A stretch of 6,071 bases of DNA from JBBITI01 sp037440885 (GCA_037440885.1 JBBITI010000101.1:1-6071); one strand, 5' to 3'. Positions 1 to 5,853 are shown, counted from the first letter of the stretch. Notes: generated from the letters alone by a model not told the origin. Translations and numbers: made by a program.

Positions 1-422
1 ATGCGGCTGATAAGTTCGTACCCCATCAAGGAATAGAAATTCTGTGCTTTGATGTAATTCTGTTTGCCGGAGGTTTCGATCAGGATCAAACGTCCCTGCT
101 GCGCTTTGATCTTTTCTTCGGCGACCTTCAGTAAAGCTCGCCCCACCCCCTGCCGCTGCGCTCCCGGTGCCACCGCCATCCAGTACACGTCCCAGGTACC
201 GGTGGTAATCGGTGTCGGCCCGTAACAGATATAACCCAGGATTTCTAAATTGACTATTCCAACGTAAGTATGGTAACCGGAGACCGGACCTTCGGATAAA
301 TAGGCATCGATTAGTTCTTCGGCGACATCGACCTCTACCGGTTTGAACTCGGAAGTATTTCGCAAAATCTCCATCACCGCTGTCTTATCATCCCTTTTCA
401 TCTCGCGGACTTCAGTTGGCAT
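1..422 (-). CDS. GNAT-family N-acetyltransferase, 3' end cut by the window edge
   Basis: Predicted to transfer an acetyl group from acetyl-CoA to an amine of a small molecule in the cytoplasm. The visible 140 residues hold most of a GNAT fold: an N-terminal strand and helices (VREMKRDD..., about residues 5-40), a central sheet ending in the strand TWDVYWMAV, the acetyl-CoA pyrophosphate-binding motif A (VAPGAQRQGVGRALL, about residues 83-97), and the C-terminal FYSLMGYELISR segment. No stop codon is reached before position 1; GNATs of this type are usually about 150-160 residues, so only a short tail is missing. I chose the ATG at 422-420, which overlaps the end of the upstream ligase by 11 bp and has GGAG 7 nt ahead; an in-frame ATG at 401-399 would cut into the first strand. 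It is the last visible gene of the aminomutase/ATP-grasp operon, suggesting it acetylates that pathway's product. It is not obviously AblB, which is longer. The substrate is unknown. Confidence 0.9.
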   Translation of the reverse strand, partial: MPTEVREMKRDDKTAVMEILRNTSEFKPVEVDVAEELIDAYLSEGPVSGYHTYVGIVNLEILGYICYGPTPITTGTWDVYWMAVAPGAQRQGVGRALLKVAEEKIKAQQGRLILIETSGKQNYIKAQNFYSLMGYELISR

Positions 423-1416
423 TAACACGCTCCATCGCCAGCCGGATTATTTTTTCAATCATCCGGGCATAACTCATGCCCGCGACCCGGGATTGTAAGG
501 CAACCCCGTATCCCGGTGACAGGTCTGGATTCGGATTAACCTCGATGACCTGTGGCACACCATCGTTGCCCATCCGGAAATCAACCCGGGCATACCCCGA
601 ACACCCCAGCGCCTTGAATGCCGCAGACGCCGCATTGTTGATTTGGTGTCGAATCGATTCATCGATCTGGGCCGGACATACCGGCATTGATGACTTGAAA
701 TAGAGACTATCCGGTTCCCATTTTGCCTCAAAAGTGAGTATGCGCGGGTAGCCTTCCGGTAAAGTGTAAACAATTTCAGATATCGGGAAAACCTCGGGTT
801 GATTGTTTCCCATCACTGTCACGTTAAACTCTCGACCGTCAATAAATTCTTCGATTAATGCCTTGCCGTAAGACTCGGTTACAAACCGGACCTGCACTTC
901 CAGAGACGTAAGATCGTTTACAATACTTTGTTCGGTCACACCGTGCGAAGCGTCTTCAGCCGCCGGTTTTACTATGCAGGGCAACTTTAATCGGAACTGA
1001 TTGATATTTTCCGGTACTAATACCTGAAAATCAGGCGTCGGTATCCCGAATTTTTGTAAGATAGTCTTTGTCTTTGCCTTATCCAGGGCAAGTTCCAAAG
1101 CCGGCGCTGCGCAACCCGTGTATGAAAAGCCGACCTGCGCCAGTATCCCGGCTACCGTAGCCTCTGTCTCCGGTCGCCCGGCAAAACCTTCAAAAAGATT
1201 GAAAACAACATCTGTCTTGAGTTGTGCGATTATTTCCCTCGCTTTTTCGAGCGGCGACAGAAGAGAAACCTTTTCAACCGTATACCCGAGTTTTTCCAGG
1301 GCATCGTGGACTGCTTTAACTTCGACCAGTACTCCCTTGACCGCTTTCTGCTCGCCCAGAGCAGTATACCGGTCTTTTTCGGGAGCATTAAATATTATTG
1401 CTGCTCGTGGGCTCAT
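412..1416 (-). CDS. ATP-grasp ligase, D-alanine-D-alanine ligase superfamily, second of two
   Basis: Predicted to form an amide or peptide bond from a carboxylate (activated by ATP as an acyl phosphate) and an amine. The 334 residues match the usual length. An N-terminal domain contains VFNLFEGFAG and YTG (about 71-101), followed by LDKAKTK (Lys113), the ATP-binding IVKP (Lys150), IEEFIDG (Glu189/190), and the metal-binding set Asp279 (RVDF), Glu292 and Asn294 (IEVNPNP). The catalytic frame is therefore intact. Acceptor-side features differ from true Ddl: the small loop is EDASHG instead of EGSSxG, and the Lys-Tyr pair of E. coli DdlB aligns with Lys232-Trp233. A cell-wall D-Ala-D-Ala role is therefore unlikely. 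The ATG at 1416 has GAGAGG 7 nt upstream, and the gene starts inside the end of the previous ligase (29-bp overlap). It probably acts on a product of the upstream KamA-like enzyme. Annotation pipelines will likely call it D-alanine--D-alanine ligase; the true substrate is not readable. Confidence 0.92.
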   Translation of the reverse strand: MSPRAAIIFNAPEKDRYTALGEQKAVKGVLVEVKAVHDALEKLGYTVEKVSLLSPLEKAREIIAQLKTDVVFNLFEGFAGRPETEATVAGILAQVGFSYTGCAAPALELALDKAKTKTILQKFGIPTPDFQVLVPENINQFRLKLPCIVKPAAEDASHGVTEQSIVNDLTSLEVQVRFVTESYGKALIEEFIDGREFNVTVMGNNQPEVFPISEIVYTLPEGYPRILTFEAKWEPDSLYFKSSMPVCPAQIDESIRHQINNAASAAFKALGCSGYARVDFRMGNDGVPQVIEVNPNPDLSPGYGVALQSRVAGMSYARMIEKIIRLAMERVNAN

Positions 1417-2413
1417 CGCTACACCTCTCTAAAGCAGCATCGACTATCGCCAGAATCAGGGCGGGATATGACCAGCCCATTTTCCCGGACATGATTACTA
1501 TGTCCCCGCTGTGCGGATTGAGACCGGGTAACGGATTAATTTCCAGAAAGTAAGGGGTTCCGTCACGGCCGATGCGAAAATCCACCCTGGATATGTCCCG
1601 GCAGCCGAGAGTGTTGAATACTTTTATCGCTGCATCCTCGATTCGTTCCATTGTTTCTGGGTTCAGTCGGGCCGGGCATTCATACTCAACCAGTCTTTCC
1701 CAGTCCCTTTTTACTTCCAGAGAATATACAAAGTCGGGATCAGCCTCGCGCGGTAACACCCGCATAATGCCGATGACTCGCGGGGGATTTCCAATGAGAC
1801 CGGTAGTGACTTCATCTCCGTAGATGAACTCTTCCACAATTACTTCCTGTCGATATTGATTTATCAGAGAAGTAACTATCCCGTTTATGTCTTTTAAGCT
1901 GTTGATCCTGGAGCTATTGCGTACACCCTTGCTCGAACCTTCGTGTAACGGTTTGACGAACAGCGGGAATTGGAGACCAGCCCAATCCGCCGTCTCAAGT
2001 TCCCTGCTGTTCCGGATTGTCCGCCATTTTGGTGTCGCCACGCCAGACTGGACGACCAGCCTCTTCGTCATATCCTTATCCAGGGAGACTGCCAGTGCTA
2101 ACGGATCGGAGCCGGTATAGGGAATTCCAAGCATCTCCAGGATACCGGGGATCTGCGCTTCGCGACCGCGATAATTACCCAGGCCTTCGGCTATATTGAA
2201 TACAAGATCGACTTTTTCTTTTTGAACAGCGTAAATAAAATCACGGCCACCACCGAGCATCACAGCAGAATGTCCTCTGGTCTCGATCGCGGCCGCGATC
2301 CCTTTTATCGTTTCTAGAGAATCGTACTCTTCAAGAGCGTCCTCGGGTAATTTTTCTAAAGTAAGTCCGCTCTTGACCGCTTCTTTTAGATCATAGCTAA
2401 GTCCGATCCTCAT
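1388..2413 (-). CDS. ATP-grasp ligase, D-alanine-D-alanine ligase superfamily, first of two
   Basis: Predicted carboxylate-amine ligase acting through an acyl phosphate. The 341 residues begin with a Ddl-like MRIGLSYDL strand, then VFNIAEGLGNYRGRE and PYTGSDPLAL (about 71-106), LDKDMTK (Lys113), FVKP (Lys154), the loop EGSSKG (158-163), VEEFIYGDE (Glu194/195), Asp278 (RVDF), and Glu291/Asn293 in FLEINPLPGLNP. ATP- and Mg-binding residues are all present, and the EGSS loop is closer to true Ddl than in its neighbour. The position of the Ddl acceptor-site tyrosine is arginine (Lys235-Arg236), and no HGxxGEDG motif is seen, so the substrates should differ from D-alanine. It starts 8 bp after the aminomutase stop; the AAGG directly before the ATG is too close for a good ribosome site, so translation may depend on coupling to the aminomutase. 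Its 3' end overlaps the next ligase by 29 bp. The two ligases look like diverged paralogues performing successive or alternative ligations. Confidence 0.92.
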   Translation of the reverse strand: MRIGLSYDLKEAVKSGLTLEKLPEDALEEYDSLETIKGIAAAIETRGHSAVMLGGGRDFIYAVQKEKVDLVFNIAEGLGNYRGREAQIPGILEMLGIPYTGSDPLALAVSLDKDMTKRLVVQSGVATPKWRTIRNSRELETADWAGLQFPLFVKPLHEGSSKGVRNSSRINSLKDINGIVTSLINQYRQEVIVEEFIYGDEVTTGLIGNPPRVIGIMRVLPREADPDFVYSLEVKRDWERLVEYECPARLNPETMERIEDAAIKVFNTLGCRDISRVDFRIGRDGTPYFLEINPLPGLNPHSGDIVIMSGKMGWSYPALILAIVDAALERCSDEPTSSNNI

Positions 2414-2421
2414 CCTTCAGC

Positions 2422-3795
2422 TTACCGCACTACCTTATCCAGCATCGCAAAGGCTAACTGGGCGCTGTTTCCCTGCCGGGTCCCGTTACTGTCACGGCGA
2501 TTCAACTTTACCGGGGTTTCAACCGTAGTACTCTTTGTTACCGAGCCCCGCCTGCCTTCTGGATTACGGAAATTGAACAACTTGCCTTCATAGTTCTTCA
2601 GGATTAATTCATCATCATTTTGTGAAAGCACGTAGTTCGGCTGCATCGGTACCTTCCCGCCGCCTCCCGGCAGATCGATAACATAAGTCGGCACCGCCAG
2701 GCCGGAGGTAAAACCTCGCATACCCCTTATTATCTCGATACCGGTCTGTACCGGCGTATGCAAATGCTCGGTTCCCTGGACTTCGTCACACTGGAACAGA
2801 TAATACGGACGCACCTTGATGCGTAACAACCCCCGGCATAACTTCAATTGGGACTCAACACTGTCATTGATCCCTCTTAATAATACCGACTGGTTGTTTA
2901 CCGGTATTCCGGCACGTACCAGGCGATCTACGGCTGCCGCTGCCTCCGGAGTAATTTCCCTGTAGTGGTTGAAATGGGTATTGAACCAGATCGGACCATA
3001 TTTTGAGAGCATGTCACAAAGCTCGGCATCGATGCGCTGCGGTAATACTACCGGATATCGTGAACCGATACGAATAATCTCGATGTGCTTTATCTCGCGC
3101 AGGCTGATCAATACTTCCTCCAGCTTTTTGGTAGCAAGTGTCAGCACATCACCACCCGAGATGATAACGTCACGCACCTCTTCATGTTGCCGCAGATAAG
3201 CCAGCATGGCGTCGATCTCTTCCTGGGAGCGAACCCAGACGCCGTTCTGCCACTCCCTCTTGCGCGTGCAATGACGGCACAACATCGGGCACAGGTTGGT
3301 CAGGACCATTAAAGCCCGGTCGGGATACCGGTGTACCAGCCCGGGCACCACAGAATGCTTTTTTTCTTCCAGCGGGTCTTCAAATCCGGTTCCGGCAAGC
3401 GCGATTTCCTGGAAACAAGGCACTGCTTGCTTCCTGATGGGATCATCATGATCGTCGGGGTTGATTAATGAAAGATAATATGGAGTGATGGAGATAGGAT
3501 ATTTTTCGGTAACCAGTCTGAGTTGAGTTAATTCTTTACTGGACAGAGAAATATGTCTGGACAGTTCTTCAACAGAAGTAATCCGGTTGCGGAAATGCCA
3601 TTTCCAATCATCCCAAGTTTTTTGAGGAATATGAGCGTATGAGCGGCGCCTGATATCAGGCGCGGTGGTACTCGGAGGTTCGTCTACCTCGCACTCCGCA
3701 ACGGTAGTACCGGGAGGTTCATCCTCGGCAACTTTAGTAATCAGCGCTTCCGTATTCACCTGGGCAATGCCTCCTTGTTCATTCTCGGTATTCAT
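2422..3795 (-). CDS. KamA-family radical SAM/PLP aminomutase, lysine 2,3-aminomutase-like
   Basis: Predicted to move the amino group of an amino acid from C2 to C3 using a 4Fe-4S cluster, S-adenosylmethionine and PLP, most likely L-lysine to L-beta-lysine. The cluster motif is CPMLCRHC (Cys169, 173, 176), followed by Arg178 matching the carboxylate-binding Arg134 of Clostridium subterminale KamA. The PLP lysine is Lys381 in PGGGGK. Asp337 and Asp374 match Asp293 and Asp330, which bind the lysine side-chain amine; the offset of 44 is constant, meaning no gaps across the core. Glutamate 2,3-aminomutase lacks these aspartates. The four-cysteine zinc site is absent (Ser312, no C-terminal CxCxxC), as I recall for Bacillus YodO. 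At 457 residues it is longer than the clostridial enzyme (416) because of a low-complexity N-terminal extension of about 50 residues. The start is uncertain: ATG 3795 has a weak ribosome site, while GTG 3759 (445 aa) has a perfect one. It is first in the operon. Confidence 0.95.
   Translation of the reverse strand: MNTENEQGGIAQVNTEALITKVAEDEPPGTTVAECEVDEPPSTTAPDIRRRSYAHIPQKTWDDWKWHFRNRITSVEELSRHISLSSKELTQLRLVTEKYPISITPYYLSLINPDDHDDPIRKQAVPCFQEIALAGTGFEDPLEEKKHSVVPGLVHRYPDRALMVLTNLCPMLCRHCTRKREWQNGVWVRSQEEIDAMLAYLRQHEEVRDVIISGGDVLTLATKKLEEVLISLREIKHIEIIRIGSRYPVVLPQRIDAELCDMLSKYGPIWFNTHFNHYREITPEAAAAVDRLVRAGIPVNNQSVLLRGINDSVESQLKLCRGLLRIKVRPYYLFQCDEVQGTEHLHTPVQTGIEIIRGMRGFTSGLAVPTYVIDLPGGGGKVPMQPNYVLSQNDDELILKNYEGKLFNFRNPEGRRGSVTKSTTVETPVKLNRRDSNGTRQGNSAQLAFAMLDKVVR
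3770..3776 (-). promoter_or_regulatory. Strong Shine-Dalgarno inside the aminomutase 5' end
   Basis: The minus strand reads AAGGAGG here, a full anti-16S match lying 10 nt ahead of an in-frame GTG at 3759-3757 (codon 13 of the ATG-started frame). The upstream ATG at 3795 has only a weak GAAG before it. Spacing is slightly long but usable, so this site may set the true start and shorten the protein to 445 residues. Confidence 0.5.
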
Positions 3796-3816
3796 ATTCT
3801 TCGCGAATTATGAATA
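3789..3816 (-). promoter_or_regulatory. Inverted repeat covering the aminomutase start codon
   Basis: TATTCATA (3789-3796) is the exact reverse complement of TATGAATA (3809-3816), and TTC/GAA pairing continues inward (3797-3799 with 3805-3807, one bulged base, loop TTCGC on the plus strand). In the mRNA this is an AU-rich 11-bp hairpin holding the ATG at 3795-3793 in its 3' arm. It could repress translation from that ATG, or act as DNA as an operator just downstream of the promoter. Function is inferred. Confidence 0.45.
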
Positions 3817-3959
3817 CATCACATAGTTTCTCTTATAACACCAAGTTATAGCTGTGTCAATAGGTTTTCTGCTCTTGATTAAAATATTTTTAGAATTGCT
3901 TTAATAAAACATTTTCCTGGACTGCAGGTATCACGATTTTCTCCCGGTTTCGTTACCAC
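3796..3959. other. Intergenic region between transporter and aminomutase operon
   Basis: This 164-bp AT-rich gap carries the operon promoter (3832-3860) and part of the start-codon hairpin. No convincing terminator follows the transporter: the only nearby inverted repeat is CCTG/CAGG at 3916-3928, a 4-bp stem. Read-through from the transporter into the operon is therefore possible in addition to the dedicated promoter. Confidence 0.6.
3832..3860 (-). promoter_or_regulatory. Sigma70-type promoter of the aminomutase operon
   Basis: On the minus strand a perfect TTGACA (3860-3855) is followed after exactly 17 bp by TATAAG (3837-3832), five of six matches to the -10 consensus. Transcription should start near 3825, giving a leader of about 30 nt before the ATG at 3795. 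The surrounding 3796-3959 gap is AT-rich, as promoters often are. This gives the four-gene operon a strong start independent of the MFS gene upstream. Confidence 0.85.
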
Positions 3960-5297
3960 CTACTTTTTTTGTATCCGCGGCATGTAACCGCCGTGCAATC
4001 GTCCCATACTGTCGCTCGGTAATCGGTGGCGACTGAATAACAGGTCGAAAACTGCCACCCGCGGCACACGGCGCACCTCTTTGAAACTGCGCAGGAATAC
4101 AATTACCACGATCGCTCGCAGCAAACCGGAAACTACAAAGAGTGTAAGCAGGCTGAAACCGAGTAACGGAGGCAGTCTCGTCGCCAGGAAACTGCCGAAA
4201 AAAGCCCCGAAGCAAACCGCTACGCCGTTCATCGCATTAAAAACCGCAATGCGGCCGGTCTTCAACGCGGGAGCCGCCGCATCGTAAATAAAATTTACCG
4301 CCGCCAGGTTGAATCCCGCCCAGGCGAAGCTGGAGAAGGTTTCGGCAATGACCAACCACCAGACCTGTTTGCTTACCAGCCATAATAAGGGAATGAAGGG
4401 AATCAGCACCGCTGTAATTTGAATCACCCGGATATTGCCGGCACGGTCGGCCCGCCTTCCCCAGTAAGTCAGGAAAAACAGGCCGGTCAGGCTGCCGACC
4501 GAAGTGATGATTACATAACTGATATAGCTGAAATTTAAGTCGCGCAGCATGTACACCGCAAAGAAGGGTGAAGCCATGTTGGTTACGAAACTGACCAGTG
4601 CCACGAATATGCTGAACCGGCCCAGGTTATTCGATCCCAGTCCTCTGATGACGTTAAAAATACTCTCCTGGTTAGTTTTACTGATCGCCATCGGCGGTTC
4701 GTATTGCTTCGACAAAAAGTATAGAGATCCCAGCCGCGCCAGGATCGCGCCGCTGAATATCAGTACAAATCCTGTAAAACCGCTATTTTTTAGCAGTTGC
4801 AGAATACCGCCGGCGGCAAAAGAGAAAACCATTGTTATCAGGCTGATGATTCGGCCGCGCCCGGCGAAATAACGACCCCTGATTCGTTCCGGTACCAGGT
4901 CGGCCATCATGCTGCCCCAGGCCGGACCGGCCATGGAACCGGCTACTGAACTGACGGTTACGAACAGGATCAGCCACCAGACCTTGTTGCCCGGCATGAT
5001 GAAAGGAATCAACAGGATCGGCAACCACATCATGGCATGCAGAAATACTACCGGCAAAATCAAAGATTTCCGGCTGCCGGTTTTTTCCACCAGTTTCGGA
5101 GCAGCCAGTTGTGATAGCGCCATCAGCAGGTTCGGGATGCTCGTTAGCAAACCGATCTGTGTCGTTGTCGCCCGGAGAACCAGGGCAAAAGGTGTGATAT
5201 AGCCCTGGGTTAACCCGGCCATCGCTGCCCAGAAAGACCCGTCGAAAACGCTGTATTTTAAACTTTGTTTTACTTTCCGGACTTGTCTGTTGAACAT
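3960..5297 (-). CDS. Major facilitator superfamily transporter, 12 membrane segments
   Basis: Inner-membrane secondary transporter of unknown substrate. The 445 residues give about twelve hydrophobic segments, roughly at 19-43, 48-66, 78-101, 106-128, 149-168, 173-195, 228-250, 257-278, 290-308, 312-337, 348-372 and 377-402, with a basic cytoplasmic N-terminus and a basic C-terminal tail of about 40 residues. The loop DLVPERIRGRYFAGRGR (133-149) after segment 4 and YWGRRADRAG (278-287) after segment 8 are the MFS-type basic loops, one per half. An aromatic-rich KQVWWLVIAE opens segment 10. The ATG at 5297 is the natural start because it precedes the first segment, but its ribosome site is poor. 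The gene lies alone between the terminator at 5331-5374 and the aminomutase promoter. It could export or import a compound of the downstream pathway, though nothing in the protein proves this. Confidence 0.92.
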   Translation of the reverse strand: MFNRQVRKVKQSLKYSVFDGSFWAAMAGLTQGYITPFALVLRATTTQIGLLTSIPNLLMALSQLAAPKLVEKTGSRKSLILPVVFLHAMMWLPILLIPFIMPGNKVWWLILFVTVSSVAGSMAGPAWGSMMADLVPERIRGRYFAGRGRIISLITMVFSFAAGGILQLLKNSGFTGFVLIFSGAILARLGSLYFLSKQYEPPMAISKTNQESIFNVIRGLGSNNLGRFSIFVALVSFVTNMASPFFAVYMLRDLNFSYISYVIITSVGSLTGLFFLTYWGRRADRAGNIRVIQITAVLIPFIPLLWLVSKQVWWLVIAETFSSFAWAGFNLAAVNFIYDAAAPALKTGRIAVFNAMNGVAVCFGAFFGSFLATRLPPLLGFSLLTLFVVSGLLRAIVVIVFLRSFKEVRRVPRVAVFDLLFSRHRLPSDSMGRLHGGYMPRIQKK

Positions 5298-5330
5298 TGC
5301 CGTATATCTGTAACCCGTGAAAATACTTGT
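5298..5330 (-). promoter_or_regulatory. Short transporter leader, no clear promoter
   Basis: Only 33 bp separate the T-tract of the terminator from the transporter ATG. A TTTACA box overlaps the T-tract and GATATA lies 19 bp downstream, but this is a poor match and leaves almost no leader. The transporter may depend on this weak promoter or on terminator read-through. Confidence 0.25.
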
Positions 5331-5374
5331 AAAAAAAAGCCCCTGACGGTACTGCCTTGTCCGTCAGGTGGCTT
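5331..5374 (-). terminator. Rho-independent terminator of the small basic-protein gene
   Basis: On the minus strand AAGCC-A-CCTGACGG (5374-5361) pairs with CCGTCAGG-GGCTT (from 5349 leftwards), a 13-bp stem with one bulged A and an 11-nt loop, running into eight T residues (5338-5331). It ends transcription coming from the 40-residue gene and separates it from the transporter, whose start lies 34 bp further on. It is the best intrinsic terminator in the window. Confidence 0.9.
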
Positions 5375-5580
5375 CTAACTGGCTTAGGTTGAGTCAGGCT
5401 GAGGAATATTCCAGTGGAGAATAAATGCCGCGCAGGCTATTTCCCCAGCGCGGTTTCTTCCTTCTTACGGATAGCCCGGCCGCCGTGTCCGTGTTTTACC
5501 TTCTTAAAGGCTTCCTGGTAACTCTTCCGCTGCATTGCTTTTTCTTGTTTTCTTCCCAATCTAAATACCCCCGTCAGGTG
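5361..5580 (-). repeat. 10-bp direct repeat flanking the small gene
   Basis: CACCTGACGG on the minus strand occurs at 5580-5571, next to the small gene's ribosome site, and again at 5370-5361 as the 5' arm of its terminator. The terminator's other arm (5349-5342) is the reverse complement of its core CCTGACGG. The leader copy can therefore compete for pairing with the terminator's 3' arm. Confidence 0.6.
5437..5559 (-). CDS. Small, strongly basic 40-residue protein of unknown function
   Basis: I do not recognise a family. The frame starts with TTG (5559-5557), with GGGGG 8 nt upstream as a ribosome site, and ends with TAG at 5439-5437. The product begins MGRKQEKAMQRKSYQ, continues through the glycine/histidine patch KHGHGGRAIRKK and ends TALGK. 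It has 13 Lys/Arg plus 2 His against 4 Glu, no hydrophobic segment and no cysteine, so a nucleic-acid- or ribosome-associated role is possible but unproven. Support for a real gene comes from context: a promoter at 5589-5618 and a strong terminator at 5331-5374 bracket it in a transcript of about 250 nt. A shorter version of 32 residues could start at the in-frame ATG 5535-5533. The transcript could alternatively act as a small RNA. Confidence 0.6.
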   Translation of the reverse strand: MGRKQEKAMQRKSYQEAFKKVKHGHGGRAIRKKEETALGK

Positions 5581-5588
5581 TCTTATTC

Positions 5589-5618
5589 AGTATAATGACT
5601 TTCGCTTATCTACGGCAA
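5589..5618 (-). promoter_or_regulatory. Sigma70-like promoter of the small basic-protein gene
   Basis: The minus strand carries TTGCCG (5618-5613), an 18-bp spacer and TATACT (5594-5589), matching the consensus boxes at four and five of six bases. It lies just after the winged-helix gene's stop. The start point near 5582 leaves a leader of about 22 nt that opens with CACCTGACGG and includes the GGGGG ribosome site. Confidence 0.6.
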
Positions 5619-5625
5619 CCCTTGT

Positions 5626-5853
5626 CTATCTCCCGTTGTGCCCCGGACTCGCCCATTCCATTATCGCCCGTCTTTTTCCTTCATTCAAAGTGAGGCAATA
5701 TGAGATTACCCCGTCATTGACTTCTCTTTCGATAAATCCCGCGTTCACCAGTGCCTGTAGTTCCCGGTTAAGTGTATTTGGGTCGCCGTCCACTGCGTAA
5801 CAGATCGTTTGTTCATCGAATCTGCTGTTGGCATGTGTGCCCCAGAAAAACAT
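5626..5853 (-). CDS. Small winged-helix DNA-binding protein, probable regulator
   Basis: Predicted cytoplasmic transcriptional regulator or DNA-binding protein of 75 residues. The region RFDEQTICYAVDGDPNTLNR (residues 11-30) gives helices of a helix-turn-helix, ELQALVNAGFIERE (31-44) looks like the recognition helix and first wing strand, and DGVISYCLT (47-55) like the second wing strand. A basic helix (NEGKRRAIMEWA) follows. No ligand or metal site is seen. The start is uncertain: ATG 5853 has AAGGG 5 nt ahead, but the open frame runs upstream to a TTG at 6063, and the residues just before the ATG (NRLKRDL) would extend the first helix as I would expect in this family. The longer frame runs through a perfect hairpin and has no good start codon between that hairpin and ATG 5853. 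It precedes the small basic-protein gene, which has its own promoter. Confidence 0.75.
   Translation of the reverse strand: MFFWGTHANSRFDEQTICYAVDGDPNTLNRELQALVNAGFIEREVNDGVISYCLTLNEGKRRAIMEWASPGHNGR

Noticed and set aside
1..422. AblB beta-lysine acetyltransferase
   Set aside because: AblB is a longer protein with extra N-terminal sequence; this GNAT starts directly at its first strand and would be about 150-160 residues.
412..2413. Cell-wall D-alanine-D-alanine ligases
   Set aside because: Both lack the acceptor-site tyrosine and the HGxxGEDG motif, occur in tandem, and sit with an aminomutase and GNAT rather than mur or fts genes.
2422..3795. Loss of the KamA zinc site as a novel feature
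   Set aside because: Ser replaces Cys268 and no C-terminal CxCxxC is present, but as I recall Bacillus YodO, an active lysine 2,3-aminomutase, lacks it too.
2422..3795. EpmB, the elongation factor P beta-lysylation aminomutase
   Set aside because: EpmB is shorter and partners with EpmA, a LysRS-like ligase; here there is a long N-terminal extension, both lysine-binding aspartates and ATP-grasp partners.
3916..3928. CCTG/CAGG hairpin after the transporter as its terminator
   Set aside because: The 4-bp stem with no clean T-tract is too weak.
474..5202. Plus-strand and alternate-frame open frames of 60-107 codons lying over the main genes
   Set aside because: They are antisense or shifted shadows of strongly supported genes, have low-complexity or Ser/Arg-rich translations, and show no domain features.
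5403..5412. Palindrome GGAATATTCC as an operator
   Set aside because: It is a perfect 10-bp palindrome but lies in the 3' untranslated part of the small unit with no nearby promoter, so chance is as likely.
5428..5453. CCGCGC/GCGCGG inverted repeat over the small gene's stop codon as a terminator
   Set aside because: Only 6 bp with a 14-nt loop and no T-tract; the much better terminator lies at 5331-5374.
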